From: Candidatus Aerophobetes bacterium Ae_b3b
GTDB lineage: Bacteria > Aerophobota > Aerophobia > Aerophobales > AE-B3A
Direction: 5' to 3'
DNA: 12,207 bases
Assembly: GCA_005223085.1 (NCBI GenBank)
Contig: NJBP01000058.1
Location: 1 to 12,207 of the forward strand
The notes under the pieces were generated by a model. It was not told the origin of the DNA. It saw only the letters and a program-made list of their open reading frames with translations, and ran no database searches. A program made the translations under genes and the position numbers. This document shows, piece by piece, positions 12,069 through 12,207 of the stretch; positions within the stretch are counted from its first letter, which is position 1, and every line of letters starts with the position of its first letter.

Positions 12069-12143
12069 CCAACTGAGACTTGGAGATATAAGATAAACTT
12101 GACACATAGGATATAACATATTTTGAAAACTCAAGGGGAATTA
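12069..12143 (+). repeat. Dispersed repeat, copy E
   Basis: This best-preserved plus-orientation copy reads CCAACTGAGACTTGGAG, ATATAAGATAAACTTGACAC, ATAGGATATAACATATTTTG, AAAACTCAAGGGGAATTA. A GGGG/CCCC hairpin (about 12056-12070) marks its left end. Confidence 0.8.
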
Positions 12144-12159
12144 ACGGCCTGTATGCGTT

Positions 12160-12207
12160 ATGGAGAACTTGTATAAGGAGCTTCGAAGATACTCAGGCGT
12201 AGAAGGC
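12160..12207 (+). CDS. Possible start of a gene running off the window
   Basis: ATG 12160 opens MENLYKELRRYSGVEG to the last base. There is no clear ribosome binding site, and a competing ATG at 12153 gives only seven codons. Too short to assign. Confidence 0.2.
   Translation, partial: MENLYKELRRYSGVEG

Noticed and set aside
1-12207. CRISPR arrays, tRNA or rRNA genes
   Set aside because: There are no regularly spaced direct repeats. The dispersed copies are irregular and in both orientations. No T-loop (GGTTCRANYCC-like) cloverleaf or rRNA-like conserved stretch was seen.

Overview
The window looks like a piece of a chromosome from an uncultivated, moderately AT-rich bacterium. Short genes carry strong AAGGAG/GGAGGTGA-type ribosome binding sites and ATG, GTG and possibly TTG starts. 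The mix of AmaP/Asp23-like, HU, KhpA and RRM proteins is bacterial. No marker here fixes the phylum, and I make no firm assignment. No rRNA, tRNA or CRISPR array was seen.

Region 1 (about 1-6000, all + strand) is a run of very small genes (about 70-175 aa) with their own ribosome binding sites, mostly separated by non-coding gaps. They fall into two themes. Nucleic-acid binders are a cold-shock protein (335-550), HU (2641-2913), a single-RRM protein (5109-5399) and KhpA (5496-5729). Small membrane or coiled-coil proteins are an AmaP-like Asp23-domain protein (795-1322), a duplicated pair of 134-aa helical proteins (1358-1762, 4530-4934), a two-helix membrane protein (2212-2592), a membrane-anchored coiled coil with an internal duplication (3641-4162), a DUF5654-like protein (4206-4436) and a frameshifted one-helix protein (5753-6011). 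A GNAT acetyltransferase sits among them. The first 710 bases hold debris: a tyrosine-recombinase fragment and two separate copies of the HU C-terminus, one on each side of the cold-shock gene.

Region 2 (about 6000-8130) has an SRPBCC protein (6272-6724) and an IS110-family transposase (6870-7931) interrupted by one in-frame TAG. Its left flank is a possible site for a bridge RNA. It is followed by a short coding remnant with two stops.

Region 3 (about 8250-9785, - strand) runs from a small conserved-looking protein of unknown function through an ATGA-coupled frameshifted gene and endonuclease V to a truncated zinc alcohol dehydrogenase.

Region 4 (about 9786-12207) is sparse. It holds a winged-helix-like protein, a 37-aa ORF missed by size cut-offs, an Ig-like domain fragment, a frameshifted C-terminal remnant and a small membrane protein.

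A short dispersed repeat with the core CTGAGAYYTGG links regions 2, 3 and 4. It occurs in both orientations and next to broken genes. Overall the window is a genomic junkyard with an intact backbone of small stress or nucleoid-type genes. No complete new defence or metabolic system can be demonstrated. The most interesting signals are the repeat family, the duplicated coiled-coil genes with shared flanks, the repeated HU tails, and the IS110 left end.
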